51,083 nt of DNA from Oscillospiraceae bacterium (GCA_015065865.1 SVPM01000007.1:1-51083); one strand, 5' to 3'. Counted from the stretch's first letter, positions 15,509-25,513 are shown. The notes: generated by a model from the letters alone, not told the origin. Numbers and translations: made by a program.

Positions 15509-15970
15509 ATGCGAATAAGTGACGAGATTGCGGCCTATATTCTTCATAGATTGGAACAGGCGGAGGACGGCGCGGCAGAGTTGCAACGCAATTTGCTGGC
15601 GGAAGAACTCGGGTGTGTTCCCAGCCAGATCAGTTATGTGCTGACGTCGCGCTTTACTCCCGAACAAGGGTATATCGTAGAAAGTAGACGTGGCGGCGGC
15701 GGGTATATTCGCGTACAACGTATTCGATATAACGCCGTGCAGGCGGCACTGATGCACATCGTGAATTCGGTGGGAGATACGCTGTCAGCGGTTACGGCGA
15801 ATGCGATATTGGAAAATCTGGTGGATCGCCGCGTACTGGAAGAAAAGACGGCAAGGCTGATCGGCGCGGCGTTGTCGGATAAAGCTTACCGCAATGTTGC
15901 CGTGGGCGATCGCGATCGCTTGCGGGCGGCGTTGCTTAAGCAAATGTTGATCACCTTAGCAGATTCTTGA
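15509..15970 (+). CDS. ctsR: CtsR, repressor of class III heat-shock genes
   Basis: 153 residues, start ATG 15509 after AAAAAGGAG. The N-terminal winged helix-turn-helix includes ELQRNLLAEELGCVPSQISYVLTSRF, and the conserved beta-wing RGGGGYIRV carries the Gly-rich tetraglycine loop that senses temperature. The C-terminal half is the dimer/four-helix domain. CtsR binds heptad direct repeats, one of which overlaps this gene's own promoter. It is normally released on heating and degraded through the McsB/ClpC pathway encoded just downstream. Confidence 0.96.
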   Translation: MRISDEIAAYILHRLEQAEDGAAELQRNLLAEELGCVPSQISYVLTSRFTPEQGYIVESRRGGGGYIRVQRIRYNAVQAALMHIVNSVGDTLSAVTANAILENLVDRRVLEEKTARLIGAALSDKAYRNVAVGDRDRLRAALLKQMLITLADS

Positions 15971-15987
15971 TAGGAGTGTGAGGAAAT

Positions 15988-16467
15988 ATGTTGTGTCAGA
16001 AATGCGGAAAGAATCCTGCAACCACATACGTTAAACGAACGGTGAACGGAGTAACCACCGAATACCGTTTGTGTGCTTCCTGTGCGGCGGGTGTCGGCGG
16101 ATTTGATCTTGGCTCATTTTGGGGAAGTTTGTTTGCGGAACCTTCGGCCCGTCACGCGGCGGATACGGTGCGGTGCAACGGATGCGGAAAGACCTTCCGT
16201 GAGATCGCCTCGTCCGGTAAAGCGGGTTGTCCTTCTTGCTACACTACGTTTTATGATCGCCTTTTACCCTCGGTGCAACGCATTCACGGCAAAACGGGTC
16301 ACGTGGGAAAAATACCGTCATCCGCCGCAGGTGAGGTGCGTCTGGAACGTGAATTAGAAGAGCTTCGCCGACAGTTAAACGAAGCGATTGCCGCACAGGA
16401 ATATGAAAAATGTGCGGGACTGCGTGACCGTATCCGCGAATTGGAAGGAGGTGCGGACCATGAGTGA
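15988..16467 (+). CDS. mcsA: McsA, zinc-binding activator of the McsB kinase
   Basis: 159 residues. Metal-binding CxxC pairs lie at the N terminus (LCQKCGKN, LCASCAAG) and centre (RCNGCGKT, GCPSCYTTFY). The C terminus is a UVR-type helical hairpin (ELRRQLNEAIAAQEYEKCAGL), the segment McsA shares with UvrB and ClpC. It activates and partners McsB in marking proteins with phospho-arginine for ClpCP. The end overlaps the mcsB start by 8 bases, and the mcsB ribosome binding site (GGAGGT) is inside this gene. Confidence 0.95.
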   Translation: MLCQKCGKNPATTYVKRTVNGVTTEYRLCASCAAGVGGFDLGSFWGSLFAEPSARHAADTVRCNGCGKTFREIASSGKAGCPSCYTTFYDRLLPSVQRIHGKTGHVGKIPSSAAGEVRLERELEELRRQLNEAIAAQEYEKCAGLRDRIRELEGGADHE

Positions 16468-17470
16468 GCGTTGGTATCGTCAAAATGGCAACGAAGGTGA
16501 CGTGGTCATCAGCACCCGTATTCGTTTGGCACGCAACCTGCCCACCTATCCGTTTCCCGCAGGGATGACTGCGGAGCAACGCCGTGAGGTTTGCCAAAAG
16601 GTGCGTGCCGCTTTACAAGCGTGTGAAGAAAAATGGGAATATCTTGAGATGCAGAATATGTTGGAGCGCGATGCGCTCGCTATGGTGGAGCGCCATCTCA
16701 TCAGCCCTGATTTTGCTGCTTGCACCGAAGGCAGCGGCCTTCTGCTGGCAGAGGACGAGAGTGTAAGTTTGATGGTTTGTGAAGAAGATCATCTTCGTTT
16801 GCAGGCGATGGGGGCAGGTCTTCAACCCGATGAACTCTATCAAAAACTGGATGCGATTGATACATTGTTGGATGAATCGCTGCACTTTGCATTCGATGAA
16901 CGTCTGGGATATCTCACCCAGTGCCCGACCAATCTCGGCACCGGTATGCGTGCTTCGGTCATGTTGCATTTGCCGGCATTGCAGGAGCGCGGTATGGTAC
17001 AGCAACTCGCGAACACAGTATCGAAACTGGGGCTTACCATCCGCGGTATGTACGGCGAGGGAAGCCGCTCGGAAGGGGCGCTGTATCAGTTGTCCAATCA
17101 GGTGACTTTGGGAATTTCGGAACAAGCGGCAATAGACAATTTGAAAGGTATCGTGGCACAGATCGTCAAAGAGGAACGTGCCGCCCGTGATGAAGCGGCG
17201 AAAAGCCCCGTGTTTGCCGACCGTGTATTCCGCTCGCTTGGTATTTTGCAAAATGCGCGACTTCTTTCGCACGAGGAGTCTATGAAACTGTTGTCCTATC
17301 TGCGTATGGGCATCACAGCGGGGTTGATCGAAACGGTGACGTTGGACACGGTGAACGGCTTGATGTATGACGTACAACCGGCGGCGGTGATGACCGCGGC
17401 GAGAGAGGATATGGATGCAGCGGCAAGAGATGCCGCCCGTGCCGCAATGGTGCGGAACGTATTATCTTGA
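16460..17470 (+). CDS. mcsB: McsB, protein-arginine kinase
   Basis: 336 residues from ATG 16460, slightly shorter than Bacillus McsB. It has the phosphagen-kinase fold: VISTRIRLARNLPTYPFP for nucleotide contacts, ERHLISP, EDHLRLQAM, MRASVMLHLPAL, and the loop RGMYGEGSRSEGALYQLSNQ with conserved Arg and Glu. McsB phosphorylates arginines, targeting CtsR and misfolded proteins to ClpC-ClpP. It is translationally coupled to mcsA, with clpC following after 16 bases; it is part of the CtsR-controlled operon. Confidence 0.95.
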   Translation: MSERWYRQNGNEGDVVISTRIRLARNLPTYPFPAGMTAEQRREVCQKVRAALQACEEKWEYLEMQNMLERDALAMVERHLISPDFAACTEGSGLLLAEDESVSLMVCEEDHLRLQAMGAGLQPDELYQKLDAIDTLLDESLHFAFDERLGYLTQCPTNLGTGMRASVMLHLPALQERGMVQQLANTVSKLGLTIRGMYGEGSRSEGALYQLSNQVTLGISEQAAIDNLKGIVAQIVKEERAARDEAAKSPVFADRVFRSLGILQNARLLSHEESMKLLSYLRMGITAGLIETVTLDTVNGLMYDVQPAAVMTAAREDMDAAARDAARAAMVRNVLS

Positions 17471-17486
17471 AAGGAGAAAAATCACA

Positions 17487-19934
17487 ATGTACCGTTTTAA
17501 AGGATTTACCGAAAAAGCCAACAATGCCATCAACTTTGCAATAGCAGCGGCAGAAGAATTGGGACATACCTATATCGGTACAGAACATCTGATGCTTGGC
17601 TTACTGCGAGAAGGCACGGGTGTCGCCGCTACGGTTTTGGCAGAACAAGGTGTTACGGCGGCTGAGTATGTGGAAAGTATTAAAAAAATCGAGGGGAGCG
17701 GTCAGCGCAGCCATTTGTCGCCGCAGGATTTTACTCCTCGTGTGAAAACGTCGCTCGAGTTGGCGGTCGCCGAGGCTTCGGCGATGCAACAAGGGTTTGT
17801 GGGGACGGAACACCTGTTGTTGGCTGTTTTAAAGGATGAGAGCAGTGTGGCGATGCGCCTGCTTACCGCACTCGGCGGACGTGCAGACGAGCTGGAAGAA
17901 GCGATCAGTCGCGCTGTTGGTCTGGCACCGTCGGCAATGGCGGAATCGGCGCACGGCACTCATCGTCCGCAAGGAGGAAAGACTCCTACGTTGGATCAAT
18001 TCGGACGTGATCTTACCGCTATGGCGCGTGAAGGCAAGATCGATCCGGTGATCGGTCGTGCCAATGAGATCGAGCGGGTGATACAGATCCTTTCCCGCCG
18101 CACCAAGAACAACCCTTGTTTGATCGGTGAACCCGGTGTGGGTAAGACGGCCATTGCAGAAGGCTTGGCGCAAAAAATTGCGGCGGATGAAGTACCCGAT
18201 CTGTTGCGAGGTAAACGGTTGGTTGCGCTGGATCTGACGGGTATGGTGGCAGGCACCAAATATCGCGGCGATTTTGAAGAACGTATCAAAAATGCCATCG
18301 ATGAGGTGAAACAAGACGGGAATACCGTTCTGTTTATCGACGAGATCCATACGTTGATCGGTGCCGGTGCGGCAGAAGGTGCCGTGGATGCGGCGAATAT
18401 CTTGAAACCGTCGTTGGCACGCGGCGAGATGCAGGTTATCGGTGCAACCACATTGGACGAATATCGCAAGCATATCGAAAAGGATGCGGCGTTGGAACGG
18501 CGTTTTCAACCGGTAACGGTGGGGGAACCGACCGCCGAAGAAGCGGTGCAGATCTTGTGCGGATTGCGTGACAAGTATGAGGCACATCACAAGGTGAAGA
18601 TTACTGATGAAGCCATTGAAGCGGCTGTGAAACTGTCGGTTCGTTATATCGCTGATCGGTATTTGCCCGATAAGGCGATCGATCTGGTGGATGAAGCCGC
18701 ATCGCGTGTGCGTTTGAAAACCTTCTCTACGCCGCCCGATTTAAAAGAGATGGAAGCCGAGCAAAAGCGGCTGGAACAGGAAAAGAAGGCTGCGGTAAAC
18801 GAACAGGATTTCGAACGGGCTGCTCGATTGCGCGATGAAGAAAAACAACTCCTGCAAAAATTGCAGGAAGAAAAAGAGATGTGGCAGGAAAAGAACGCGG
18901 GGATCAGCGGCGAAGTCGGTGCCGATGAGATTGCCGAGATCGTTTCGGGCTGGACGGGTGTGCCCGTCGTGCAACTGACCGAAGAAGAAAGCCACCGCCT
19001 TTTGAATATGGAATCCGTGTTGCATGATCGCATCGTAGGACAGGATGAAGCGGTGTCGGCGGTGTCCCGTGCGATCCGTCGCGGACGTGTCGGCTTGAAA
19101 GATCCTCGCCGTCCGATCGGATCGTTCATCTTCCTTGGTCCCACGGGCGTGGGTAAGACGGAACTGTGCAAAGCACTGGCAGCCGCAATGTTCGGTGACG
19201 AAAATGCGATGATTCGTTTGGATATGTCGGAATATATGGAAAAACACACCGTGTCACGGCTGGTCGGTTCACCTCCCGGTTACGTCGGCTATGACGAGGG
19301 CGGTCAGTTGACCGAAAAGATCCGTCGTAAACCGTATTCGGTCGTATTGTTTGATGAGATCGAAAAAGCCCATCCCGATGTGTTCAATATGTTGTTGCAG
19401 ATTTTGGATGACGGTATTTTGACCGATGCTCAAGGACGGCGAGTGGATTTTAAAAATACAGTTATCATTATGACGTCAAACGTTGGTGCACGACGTATCA
19501 CCGATGTTAAAAACTCTTTTGGGTTCGGCGATGCCGACAGTGCAACGTCCACAGCGCGGCAGATCCGCGAAAACGTGATGAAGGAACTCAAAGAGGTGTT
19601 CCGCCCCGAATTCCTCAACCGTGTGGATGACACGATCGTATTTCACCAGCTTACGCGCGAGGATATTATGGAAATTGCGCGCCGTATGCTTCGATCGCTG
19701 GAAGATCGGCTTTCGAATATGGAAATGCGTCTGCAGGTAAGCAATGATGTGATCGAAGCGGTTGCGGATGCAGGGTTTGATCCGGTATACGGTGCACGTC
19801 CCTTACGGCGTGCCATTCAATCGAAAATTGAAGATCCGTTGGCAGAACACCTGTTGGAAGGTGATTTCAAAGCAGGCGATACGGTGCAGGTCGGTGTAAA
19901 GGATAACGGCTTTACATTTGAAAAACAAGAATAA
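17487..19934 (+). CDS. clpC: ClpC, AAA+ unfoldase of the ClpCP protease
   Basis: 815 residues from ATG 17487 (GAAAGGAG upstream), normal for ClpC. The double Clp N domain (about 1-145, including [16 protein letters not shown] and [16 protein letters not shown]) binds adaptors and phospho-arginine. The first AAA+ ring motor has GEPGVGKT (about 214) and [15 protein letters not shown]-containing coiled coil (about 420-470, [19 protein letters not shown]) is the ClpC hallmark. The second AAA+ domain has GPTGVGKT (about 551) and [12 protein letters not shown]. It unfolds phospho-arginine-tagged and damaged proteins for ClpP. It is last in the operon, before a hairpin; the radA/disA genes that follow it in Bacillus are absent here. 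Confidence 0.97.
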   Translation: MYRFKGFTEKANNAINFAIAAAEELGHTYIGTEHLMLGLLREGTGVAATVLAEQGVTAAEYVESIKKIEGSGQRSHLSPQDFTPRVKTSLELAVAEASAMQQGFVGTEHLLLAVLKDESSVAMRLLTALGGRADELEEAISRAVGLAPSAMAESAHGTHRPQGGKTPTLDQFGRDLTAMAREGKIDPVIGRANEIERVIQILSRRTKNNPCLIGEPGVGKTAIAEGLAQKIAADEVPDLLRGKRLVALDLTGMVAGTKYRGDFEERIKNAIDEVKQDGNTVLFIDEIHTLIGAGAAEGAVDAANILKPSLARGEMQVIGATTLDEYRKHIEKDAALERRFQPVTVGEPTAEEAVQILCGLRDKYEAHHKVKITDEAIEAAVKLSVRYIADRYLPDKAIDLVDEAASRVRLKTFSTPPDLKEMEAEQKRLEQEKKAAVNEQDFERAARLRDEEKQLLQKLQEEKEMWQEKNAGISGEVGADEIAEIVSGWTGVPVVQLTEEESHRLLNMESVLHDRIVGQDEAVSAVSRAIRRGRVGLKDPRRPIGSFIFLGPTGVGKTELCKALAAAMFGDENAMIRLDMSEYMEKHTVSRLVGSPPGYVGYDEGGQLTEKIRRKPYSVVLFDEIEKAHPDVFNMLLQILDDGILTDAQGRRVDFKNTVIIMTSNVGARRITDVKNSFGFGDADSATSTARQIRENVMKELKEVFRPEFLNRVDDTIVFHQLTREDIMEIARRMLRSLEDRLSNMEMRLQVSNDVIEAVADAGFDPVYGARPLRRAIQSKIEDPLAEHLLEGDFKAGDTVQVGVKDNGFTFEKQE

Positions 19935-19945
19935 ATCAACGCAAA

Positions 19946-19979
19946 GCAACGGCATTCGTTATCACACGAATGCCGTTGC
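19946..19979 (+). terminator. Hairpin after clpC, probable terminator
   Basis: A perfect 14-bp stem (19946-19959 with 19966-19979, 6-base loop) starts 11 bases after the clpC stop. It is followed by only a short T-rich stretch (GTGTATTTTG), so it is a weaker intrinsic terminator than others in the window. Confidence 0.65.
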
Positions 19980-20022
19980 GTGTATTTTGCCCCAAAAACG
20001 CGAAAATTTGCCGTTATAACCC

Positions 20023-20051
20023 TTGCATTGTAGGTCGAAACGCGGTATAAT
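20023..20051 (+). promoter_or_regulatory. Sigma-A promoter of the DUF368 gene
   Basis: TTGCAT (20023-20028), 17-base spacer, perfect TATAAT (20046-20051), 27 bases before the start codon. Confidence 0.75.
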
Positions 20052-20078
20052 GAACAAAGGTATGAGAGGGGGAGCGGT

Positions 20079-20894
20079 ATGTCGAAAAATAATGTACGCG
20101 CCTTCTTACTCATGATCGTCACAGGTTTTATGATGGGAATTGCCGCAATTGCACCGGGTATCAGCGGCGGCGCCATCGCCGTTGTCTTCGGGTTGTACGA
20201 ACCGATCACCGAAGCGGTCGGTACGCTGTGGAAAGATTTTCCCCGAAAACTGCGGTTTTTGGCACCGCTCGGTATTGGCGCGGCACTGGGAATGTTGCTG
20301 TTCGGCCGTTTGATTCTTTTTTTCTTTTCGGAATATACAGCGATGACCTGCGCGGTGTTTGTTGGCTTGATCGTCGGCACGTTGCCCTCTGTGTTTCGCA
20401 CCGCTGCACGTGACGGTTTTCGTCTGCGGTATCTGGTTGCTACCGTGTTGTGCGCGGTGGCGGTCGGGTGGGTGACCACGTTGAACGAAATGCAGTATAT
20501 TGCGACCCAACCGATGCTTCCGCACGGGTTGATGCTGTTATGCGGCGGCATATTAGGGGTCGGCAGTGTGCTACCGGGGACAAGCGCCTCCTTCGTGCTG
20601 ATGGCACTCGGTATGTATGAACCGATGCTGGCGGCAGTGAGCGGGTTGGATATCCCGCGACTTGTTTTACTCGGCATCGGTTTCGGTGCAGCATTTTTTA
20701 TGCTGGCACGACTGATTGGTTGGGTGTACAAAAAAGCATACGGTTGGATGAGTTTTGCGGTTATCGGGATGCTGCTTGGTTCGGTCTGGGCGGTTTTGCC
20801 TTCTCTTACCGAAGGCGTTTGGAACTTGCTGATGATAGTATTGGTTGTCGGTGCGGCAGGGTTGTCGTACGGGTTACTTCGAATTAAAGGTTAG
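20079..20894 (+). CDS. popT: DUF368 membrane protein, PopT-type polyprenyl-phosphate transporter
   Basis: 271 residues with about eight membrane helices and little else. Family-typical motifs are present twice: IAAIAPGISGGAIAVVFGLYEP near the N terminus and VGSVLPGTSASFVLMALGMYEP in the second half, showing an internal repeat. DUF368 proteins were recently reported as undecaprenyl-phosphate translocases (PopT), returning the lipid carrier of cell-wall synthesis across the membrane. The assignment here is by family only. The CotH lipoprotein gene starts 14 bases after the stop, so they are co-transcribed. Confidence 0.85.
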   Translation: MSKNNVRAFLLMIVTGFMMGIAAIAPGISGGAIAVVFGLYEPITEAVGTLWKDFPRKLRFLAPLGIGAALGMLLFGRLILFFFSEYTAMTCAVFVGLIVGTLPSVFRTAARDGFRLRYLVATVLCAVAVGWVTTLNEMQYIATQPMLPHGLMLLCGGILGVGSVLPGTSASFVLMALGMYEPMLAAVSGLDIPRLVLLGIGFGAAFFMLARLIGWVYKKAYGWMSFAVIGMLLGSVWAVLPSLTEGVWNLLMIVLVVGAAGLSYGLLRIKG

Positions 20895-20908
20895 GAGTGT
20901 GTATCGAG

Positions 20909-23875
20909 ATGAAACGGTTTGCGGCAGTGTGCGCGACGGTGGCATTGCTTCTCTTTTTGCTTGTTGGGTGTTCTCCGTCTTCTGTCGATAATATCATGGC
21001 CGTCTGCATTTCGGAGGTAATGGCACAAAACAACGGAATTCTTGCCGATCCCGATGGTGAGTATTCGGATTGGGTGGAACTGTATAACCCGACCGAAACG
21101 GATATTGACCTTGCGGGGTTTTCGTTGACGGATGATGCAAACGAACCGAAACGCTATGTGCTTCCGTCGGTAACGATCAAAGCGGGCGAGTATTGGTTGG
21201 TCTATGCTTCGGGCAAGAACACCGCCGATGTGGCAAATCGTGTGATCCATCTGCCGTTTTCACTGAAAGCAACGGGGGAAACGGTGTATCTGTACACCCC
21301 CGAAGGGGATATGCTTTCAAAGGTAGAGATCATCAATTTGGGTGAGAACCTTACGTGCGGCAGCGATAAGGCGGGGAATACCGTTTATTTTGCAACGCCC
21401 ACTCCTGCTGCCGCTAATTCGGCACTCAAAACCGATGCCGCACAGCCGAGTGTTTCCACTTCAACGGTCACGGTGTGCATCAACGAGTATACCACCTCCG
21501 ATACCGTGACGTTAGCGGATGTCGACGGCGATTTTTCTGCATGGGTAGAACTGTATAACTATGGCGACAGTGCCGTGAGTTTGCAGGGTTTTGCTTTGTC
21601 GGATGATGCAACCAAAAATGATAAATGGCTGTTCCCCGACGTGATGATGGAAGCCGGAGAATATGTGTTGGTGTTTCTTTCGGGGAAAACGATCGCATAT
21701 GTAGATGGCGGTGAATTGCACGCCGATTTTAGTTTAAGCGGAAAGGAAGACACACTGACACTGTACGATACCGCCAAACGTGTGGCGGACAGCGTGCCGG
21801 TGTATGCACTCACATCCAATTTGAGTTACGGCCGCACGGCAGACCGCAGTGGGTGGAATTTTTTTGCACGTACTACGCCTGCCGCCGCCAATACCGTGAC
21901 CGGTTTCGATGAGATCAACAGTGCATTGTATCCGATGAGCAAGGCATTGGTGATCAATGAAGTAGCGGCGGTCAACCGCACGGGTGTTGCGGCATCCGAT
22001 GGTAAAACATACGATTACGTGGAACTGTATAATCCGACGAAAGAGCCTGTTTCCCTTGTGGGATACAGGCTCTCGGGCAATAAATCGGCCAAAGCGGGGT
22101 GCGCGTTGCCCGACATTACACTGGGGGCCGGCGGTTATTTCTTGGTCTATTGCGGTGCAGATACGGAGCAGTATAACGCCGATACGGGAGAACAATTCGC
22201 CACTTTCGGTATTACACGCTACGGAGAGAAACTGTATCTGTTTGATAAAAACGACGTGGTAGCAGACAGCTTTGTGAGCGGCCGTCTGGATGATACGCAG
22301 TCTTGCGGGCGTATCAGCACGACCGATAATAAAATGTATTATTTCACAACCGCTACACCGGCCGCAGCCAACCCGCAAAACGGTAATCGCGGCCCCGTGG
22401 CAACACCGGTGTTTTCCTTGGCAAGTGGATACGCCGAAGCAGGCAGTACGGTGACGGTTACTTGCCCGAACGCGGAAATTCATTATACGACCGACGGAAG
22501 CACTCCCACGAAGGAGTCACCGTTGTATACTGCACCGCTTACGATAACGCAAACCGTTACGATTCGTGCCAAAGCGTGGCGGGAAGGGTTTATGCCGTCG
22601 GATGACAGTGCAGGCAGTTACATCGTGGGTAATCGGCACACGTTGCCGGTGATGTTCCTTTCTACCGACCCTGCCAATCTGTATGATTACGATATCGGCA
22701 TTTTTGCAGATGGGCCGGGATATACCGAAACGTTTCCTCACGTAGGTGCTAACTATTGGAAAGATTGGGAACGCCCCGTTCACGTGGAATATGTAGATGA
22801 AAACGGACAGGCGCAGTTGGAGTTTAATGCCGGTATTAAGGTGTTCGGACAATACAGCCGTGCACAAACCCAGAAGAGTGTGTCCATCAATATGCGCGAC
22901 AAATACGGTGTGACCGAAGTGTGCTATCCGTTCTTCGGGGATTCCGCTACCAACGTATATTCCGAGTTGGTGTTGCGTAATGCGGGACAGGATATCAACA
23001 AAGCACACATCCGTGACGCGTTTACGGCGATGGTCGTAAAGGATCAGATGGATCTGGATATCATGGACTATCAGCCGATTGTGGTATATATAAACGGCGA
23101 ATATTACGGTTTATACGATCTGCGCGAAAAAATCTGCGAAGCGTACGTTTCCAACCGCACGGGGGTGCCGGAAGAAGATATGGATATGATCAAAGGAAAC
23201 AATATGATCATGTCCGGATCATACGATTCACACGAAGCACTGTTGGAATACGTGAAAAACCACAGTTTGAAAGACGAAGCCAGTTATCAATACGTGTGCG
23301 ATCAAGTAGACGTGGACGAATTGATCAACTACTGGATATGTGAAAGTTTTTTCAATAATACCGACACGGGAAATATTAAGTACTACAAAGTGCGATCGGA
23401 CGGTAAATGGCGGTGGGTGATGTTTGATATGGACTGGGCACTCTCCACATCGACCTATCAATGGAATATGATCGAGGAGATCGTCAACCCCGCGGGTCAC
23501 GGAATCGCCAAGATGTTCGACACCACGTTGATGTGCGGTCTGATGCAAAACGACACGTTCCGCGACAAGTTTATTCGGGAATATTTGCGCCATCTGCACA
23601 CCACGTTTGCACCCGAACGGATGCTGACGATCTATGATCAACTGCTGGCGGAGATCGAACCCGAAATGGAAGCACATACCGCGAAATGGGGGCAACCCGC
23701 TACGAAAGCGGCGTGGGAAGGTCACTGCCGCACGTTGCGCGGTATTATCGAGAAGAAAACGGAACAGACCAAACAGCATTTGATTCAAACTTGCACCGCC
23801 CAAAGCGGCTATTTGAAAAACTATTTTGGATTGTCGCAGGAAGAAATGAATGCGTATCTTGCACAGTACGAGTGA
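20909..23875 (+). CDS. Lipoprotein with three lamin-tail domains, a chitobiase-C-like domain and a CotH kinase domain
   Basis: 988 residues from ATG 20909, giving the classic lipoprotein start KRFAAVCATVALLLFLLVGC with the lipidated Cys21. The GTG at 20897 lies on the ribosome binding site. Three lamin-tail-like beta domains follow (about 30-160, 185-325, 345-490). Each has E/N-x-x...DWVELYNP-type strands and ends in TPAAAN, a clear internal repeat. A CHB_HEX_C-like domain (about 500-570, IHYTTDGSTPTKESPLY) precedes a CotH domain (about 575-960). CotH motifs include VFGQYSRAQTQKSV, LRNAGQD, IVVYINGEYYGLYDLREK and WRWVMFDMDWALS, where the last Asp residues match the metal-binding part. CotH of Bacillus phosphorylates spore-coat proteins. 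In gut Clostridia such fusions are surface proteins of unknown substrate. Confidence 0.88.
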   Translation: MKRFAAVCATVALLLFLLVGCSPSSVDNIMAVCISEVMAQNNGILADPDGEYSDWVELYNPTETDIDLAGFSLTDDANEPKRYVLPSVTIKAGEYWLVYASGKNTADVANRVIHLPFSLKATGETVYLYTPEGDMLSKVEIINLGENLTCGSDKAGNTVYFATPTPAAANSALKTDAAQPSVSTSTVTVCINEYTTSDTVTLADVDGDFSAWVELYNYGDSAVSLQGFALSDDATKNDKWLFPDVMMEAGEYVLVFLSGKTIAYVDGGELHADFSLSGKEDTLTLYDTAKRVADSVPVYALTSNLSYGRTADRSGWNFFARTTPAAANTVTGFDEINSALYPMSKALVINEVAAVNRTGVAASDGKTYDYVELYNPTKEPVSLVGYRLSGNKSAKAGCALPDITLGAGGYFLVYCGADTEQYNADTGEQFATFGITRYGEKLYLFDKNDVVADSFVSGRLDDTQSCGRISTTDNKMYYFTTATPAAANPQNGNRGPVATPVFSLASGYAEAGSTVTVTCPNAEIHYTTDGSTPTKESPLYTAPLTITQTVTIRAKAWREGFMPSDDSAGSYIVGNRHTLPVMFLSTDPANLYDYDIGIFADGPGYTETFPHVGANYWKDWERPVHVEYVDENGQAQLEFNAGIKVFGQYSRAQTQKSVSINMRDKYGVTEVCYPFFGDSATNVYSELVLRNAGQDINKAHIRDAFTAMVVKDQMDLDIMDYQPIVVYINGEYYGLYDLREKICEAYVSNRTGVPEEDMDMIKGNNMIMSGSYDSHEALLEYVKNHSLKDEASYQYVCDQVDVDELINYWICESFFNNTDTGNIKYYKVRSDGKWRWVMFDMDWALSTSTYQWNMIEEIVNPAGHGIAKMFDTTLMCGLMQNDTFRDKFIREYLRHLHTTFAPERMLTIYDQLLAEIEPEMEAHTAKWGQPATKAAWEGHCRTLRGIIEKKTEQTKQHLIQTCTAQSGYLKNYFGLSQEEMNAYLAQYE

Positions 23876-23883
23876 GGAACGGT

Positions 23884-25314
23884 ATGCCTAAAAAGAACGA
23901 TGTAATTGAGTTGACGATTGAGGCGATGTCCTCAGAGGGGAGCGGCATTTCTCACTGCTCTGAAAACGGTGAAAAAGGAATGGCGGTATTCATTCCGGCC
24001 ACGGCGGTGGGAGATCGCGTGCTTTGTCGCATTGTTAAAGTGGAAAAACGGTTGGCATACGGTAGGGTGGAGAAACTGCTCGAATCGGGGGAAGATCGCC
24101 TGATTTCCGATGAAGAGGAATGCCCCGTAGCCTCTCCGTGCGGTGGCTGTGTGTACCGTCACGTTACGTATGAAGCGGAATTGCGGTATAAATGGCAGCG
24201 TGTGGCGGATGCGCTTTCTCGTATCGGCGGGATCGCCGTTACGCCGAATCCCATTGTGGGAAGTACTCCCGAACGATACCGCAACAAAGCGCAATATCCC
24301 GTAGCGAACGGGGAAGAGGGGCTGCGGTTCGGATTTTATGCACCGCGCAGTCATCGCCTTGTGGAACAACGGAATTGCTTGTTGCAGCCGCGTGAGTTTG
24401 AATGTGTACTGAACGCCGTTGCCGCGTGGGGAAATGCGGCGGAGGTAAAAGCGTATAACGAAACGGACGGCAGCGGACTTTTACGGCACGTATATATTCG
24501 CAAAGCAGAGGCTACGGGCCAAATCATGGTTTGCCTTGTGTGCACAAGCGGCCGCTTGCCGAACACTGAGGATCTGGTCACCCGTTTGCGTGCGGTTTCC
24601 GGTGTTTGTACCGTGGTGGTTAACATTAACCGTGCAGATACGAACGTGGTCTTGGGTGACGAAGAATTCCCGCTGTACGGCAGCGGCGTGATCGAGGACC
24701 GTTTGTGCGGTCTTACGTTCTCACTGTCGCCGCGTTCGTTTTATCAAGTAAATCACGCGCAGGCCGAAGTGTTGTATTCCTTGGCGGCACAAGCGGCGGC
24801 GCTCACGGGAAAAGAGACCCTGCTTGACCTTTATTGCGGAACGGGCACCATCGGGTTGTCGATGGCAAATAAAGCAGCCCGATTGATCGGTGTGGAGGTG
24901 GTTCCGTCCGCTGTGGCGGATGCACGTCGTAATGCGGAACGCAACGGCGTACATACCGCACGGTTTCTCTGTGCCGATGCCGGGGAGGCTGCGTGCAAGT
25001 TACGCGATGAGGGGATTCATCCCGACGTGGTGGTGATCGACCCGCCGCGTAAAGGATGCACACCCGACGTGATACATACCATTGCCGATATGGCCCCTGC
25101 ACGTGTTGTATACGTGTCGTGTGATCCTGCAACGTTGGCACGGGATCTGAAATTGTTCGGTGAATTGGGATATACGACCAAAACGGTCACGCCGGTGGAT
25201 ATGTTTCCGCGTACCGCGCATGTGGAAACGGTTGTTCTTTTAAGCAGAGAAAAGGCCGATGATTATGCGTGCCATTCTGTTCATACAAAAGATTTGAAAA
25301 CGAGTATGAATTGA
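23884..25314 (+). CDS. 23S rRNA (uracil-5-)-methyltransferase, RumA/RlmD/RlmCD family
   Basis: 476 residues. ATG 23884 lies 9 bases after the previous stop; the long in-frame extension upstream is inside the CotH gene and is rejected. It has an N-terminal TRAM domain (about 1-60), an iron-sulfur type Cys set (ECPVASPCGGCVYRH plus NCLLQPREF), and a Rossmann methyltransferase core. The core shows SFYQVNHAQAE, LLDLYCGTGTIGL (about 313) and VIDPPRKGC. The catalytic nucleophile is Cys413 in VYVSCDPATLARDLK. It makes m5U in 23S rRNA using SAM; the exact site (747 or 1939, or both as in RlmCD) cannot be read from the sequence. The last 20 residues after LLSREKAD are unlike the family. Confidence 0.92.
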   Translation: MPKKNDVIELTIEAMSSEGSGISHCSENGEKGMAVFIPATAVGDRVLCRIVKVEKRLAYGRVEKLLESGEDRLISDEEECPVASPCGGCVYRHVTYEAELRYKWQRVADALSRIGGIAVTPNPIVGSTPERYRNKAQYPVANGEEGLRFGFYAPRSHRLVEQRNCLLQPREFECVLNAVAAWGNAAEVKAYNETDGSGLLRHVYIRKAEATGQIMVCLVCTSGRLPNTEDLVTRLRAVSGVCTVVVNINRADTNVVLGDEEFPLYGSGVIEDRLCGLTFSLSPRSFYQVNHAQAEVLYSLAAQAAALTGKETLLDLYCGTGTIGLSMANKAARLIGVEVVPSAVADARRNAERNGVHTARFLCADAGEAACKLRDEGIHPDVVVIDPPRKGCTPDVIHTIADMAPARVVYVSCDPATLARDLKLFGELGYTTKTVTPVDMFPRTAHVETVVLLSREKADDYACHSVHTKDLKTSMN

Positions 25315-25345
25315 CCGACAAGTTTGAATTTGACGAGGTGATTAT

Positions 25346-25513
25346 ATGAAAAAAGCTTTCCATATAATTTGCTGTGCAACCGGTGCCGGAATGATTGGTT
25401 TCTTTGCAAATCAGTTGAATACCGTTGCGGGATGTGTATTCTTTACTCTTGGCGTTGCTTTGCTTGTTGGTTCGATCATTCTCGTATCGAAGCAAGATAA
25501 AGAAAAACGGTAG
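25346..25513 (+). CDS. Small 55-residue membrane protein
   Basis: This short frame starts ATG AAA AAA at 25346 after GAGGTGATT. It encodes a basic N terminus, two hydrophobic segments (HIICCATGAGMIGFF and VFFTLGVALLVGSIILV) and a charged tail (SKQDKEKR). The pattern is that of a real two-helix membrane protein. I do not recognise the family. It fills the gap between the rRNA methyltransferase and the serine hydrolase and shares the AT-richer base use of the latter. Confidence 0.6.
   Translation: MKKAFHIICCATGAGMIGFFANQLNTVAGCVFFTLGVALLVGSIILVSKQDKEKR

Noticed and set aside
16613-18590. Several minus-strand frames opposite mcsB and clpC
   Set aside because: They lie inside conserved core genes and resemble no family.
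23686-23883. N-terminal extension of the rRNA methyltransferase into the CotH gene
   Set aside because: The family starts with the TRAM domain at 23884; the extension is the CotH coding sequence in another frame.
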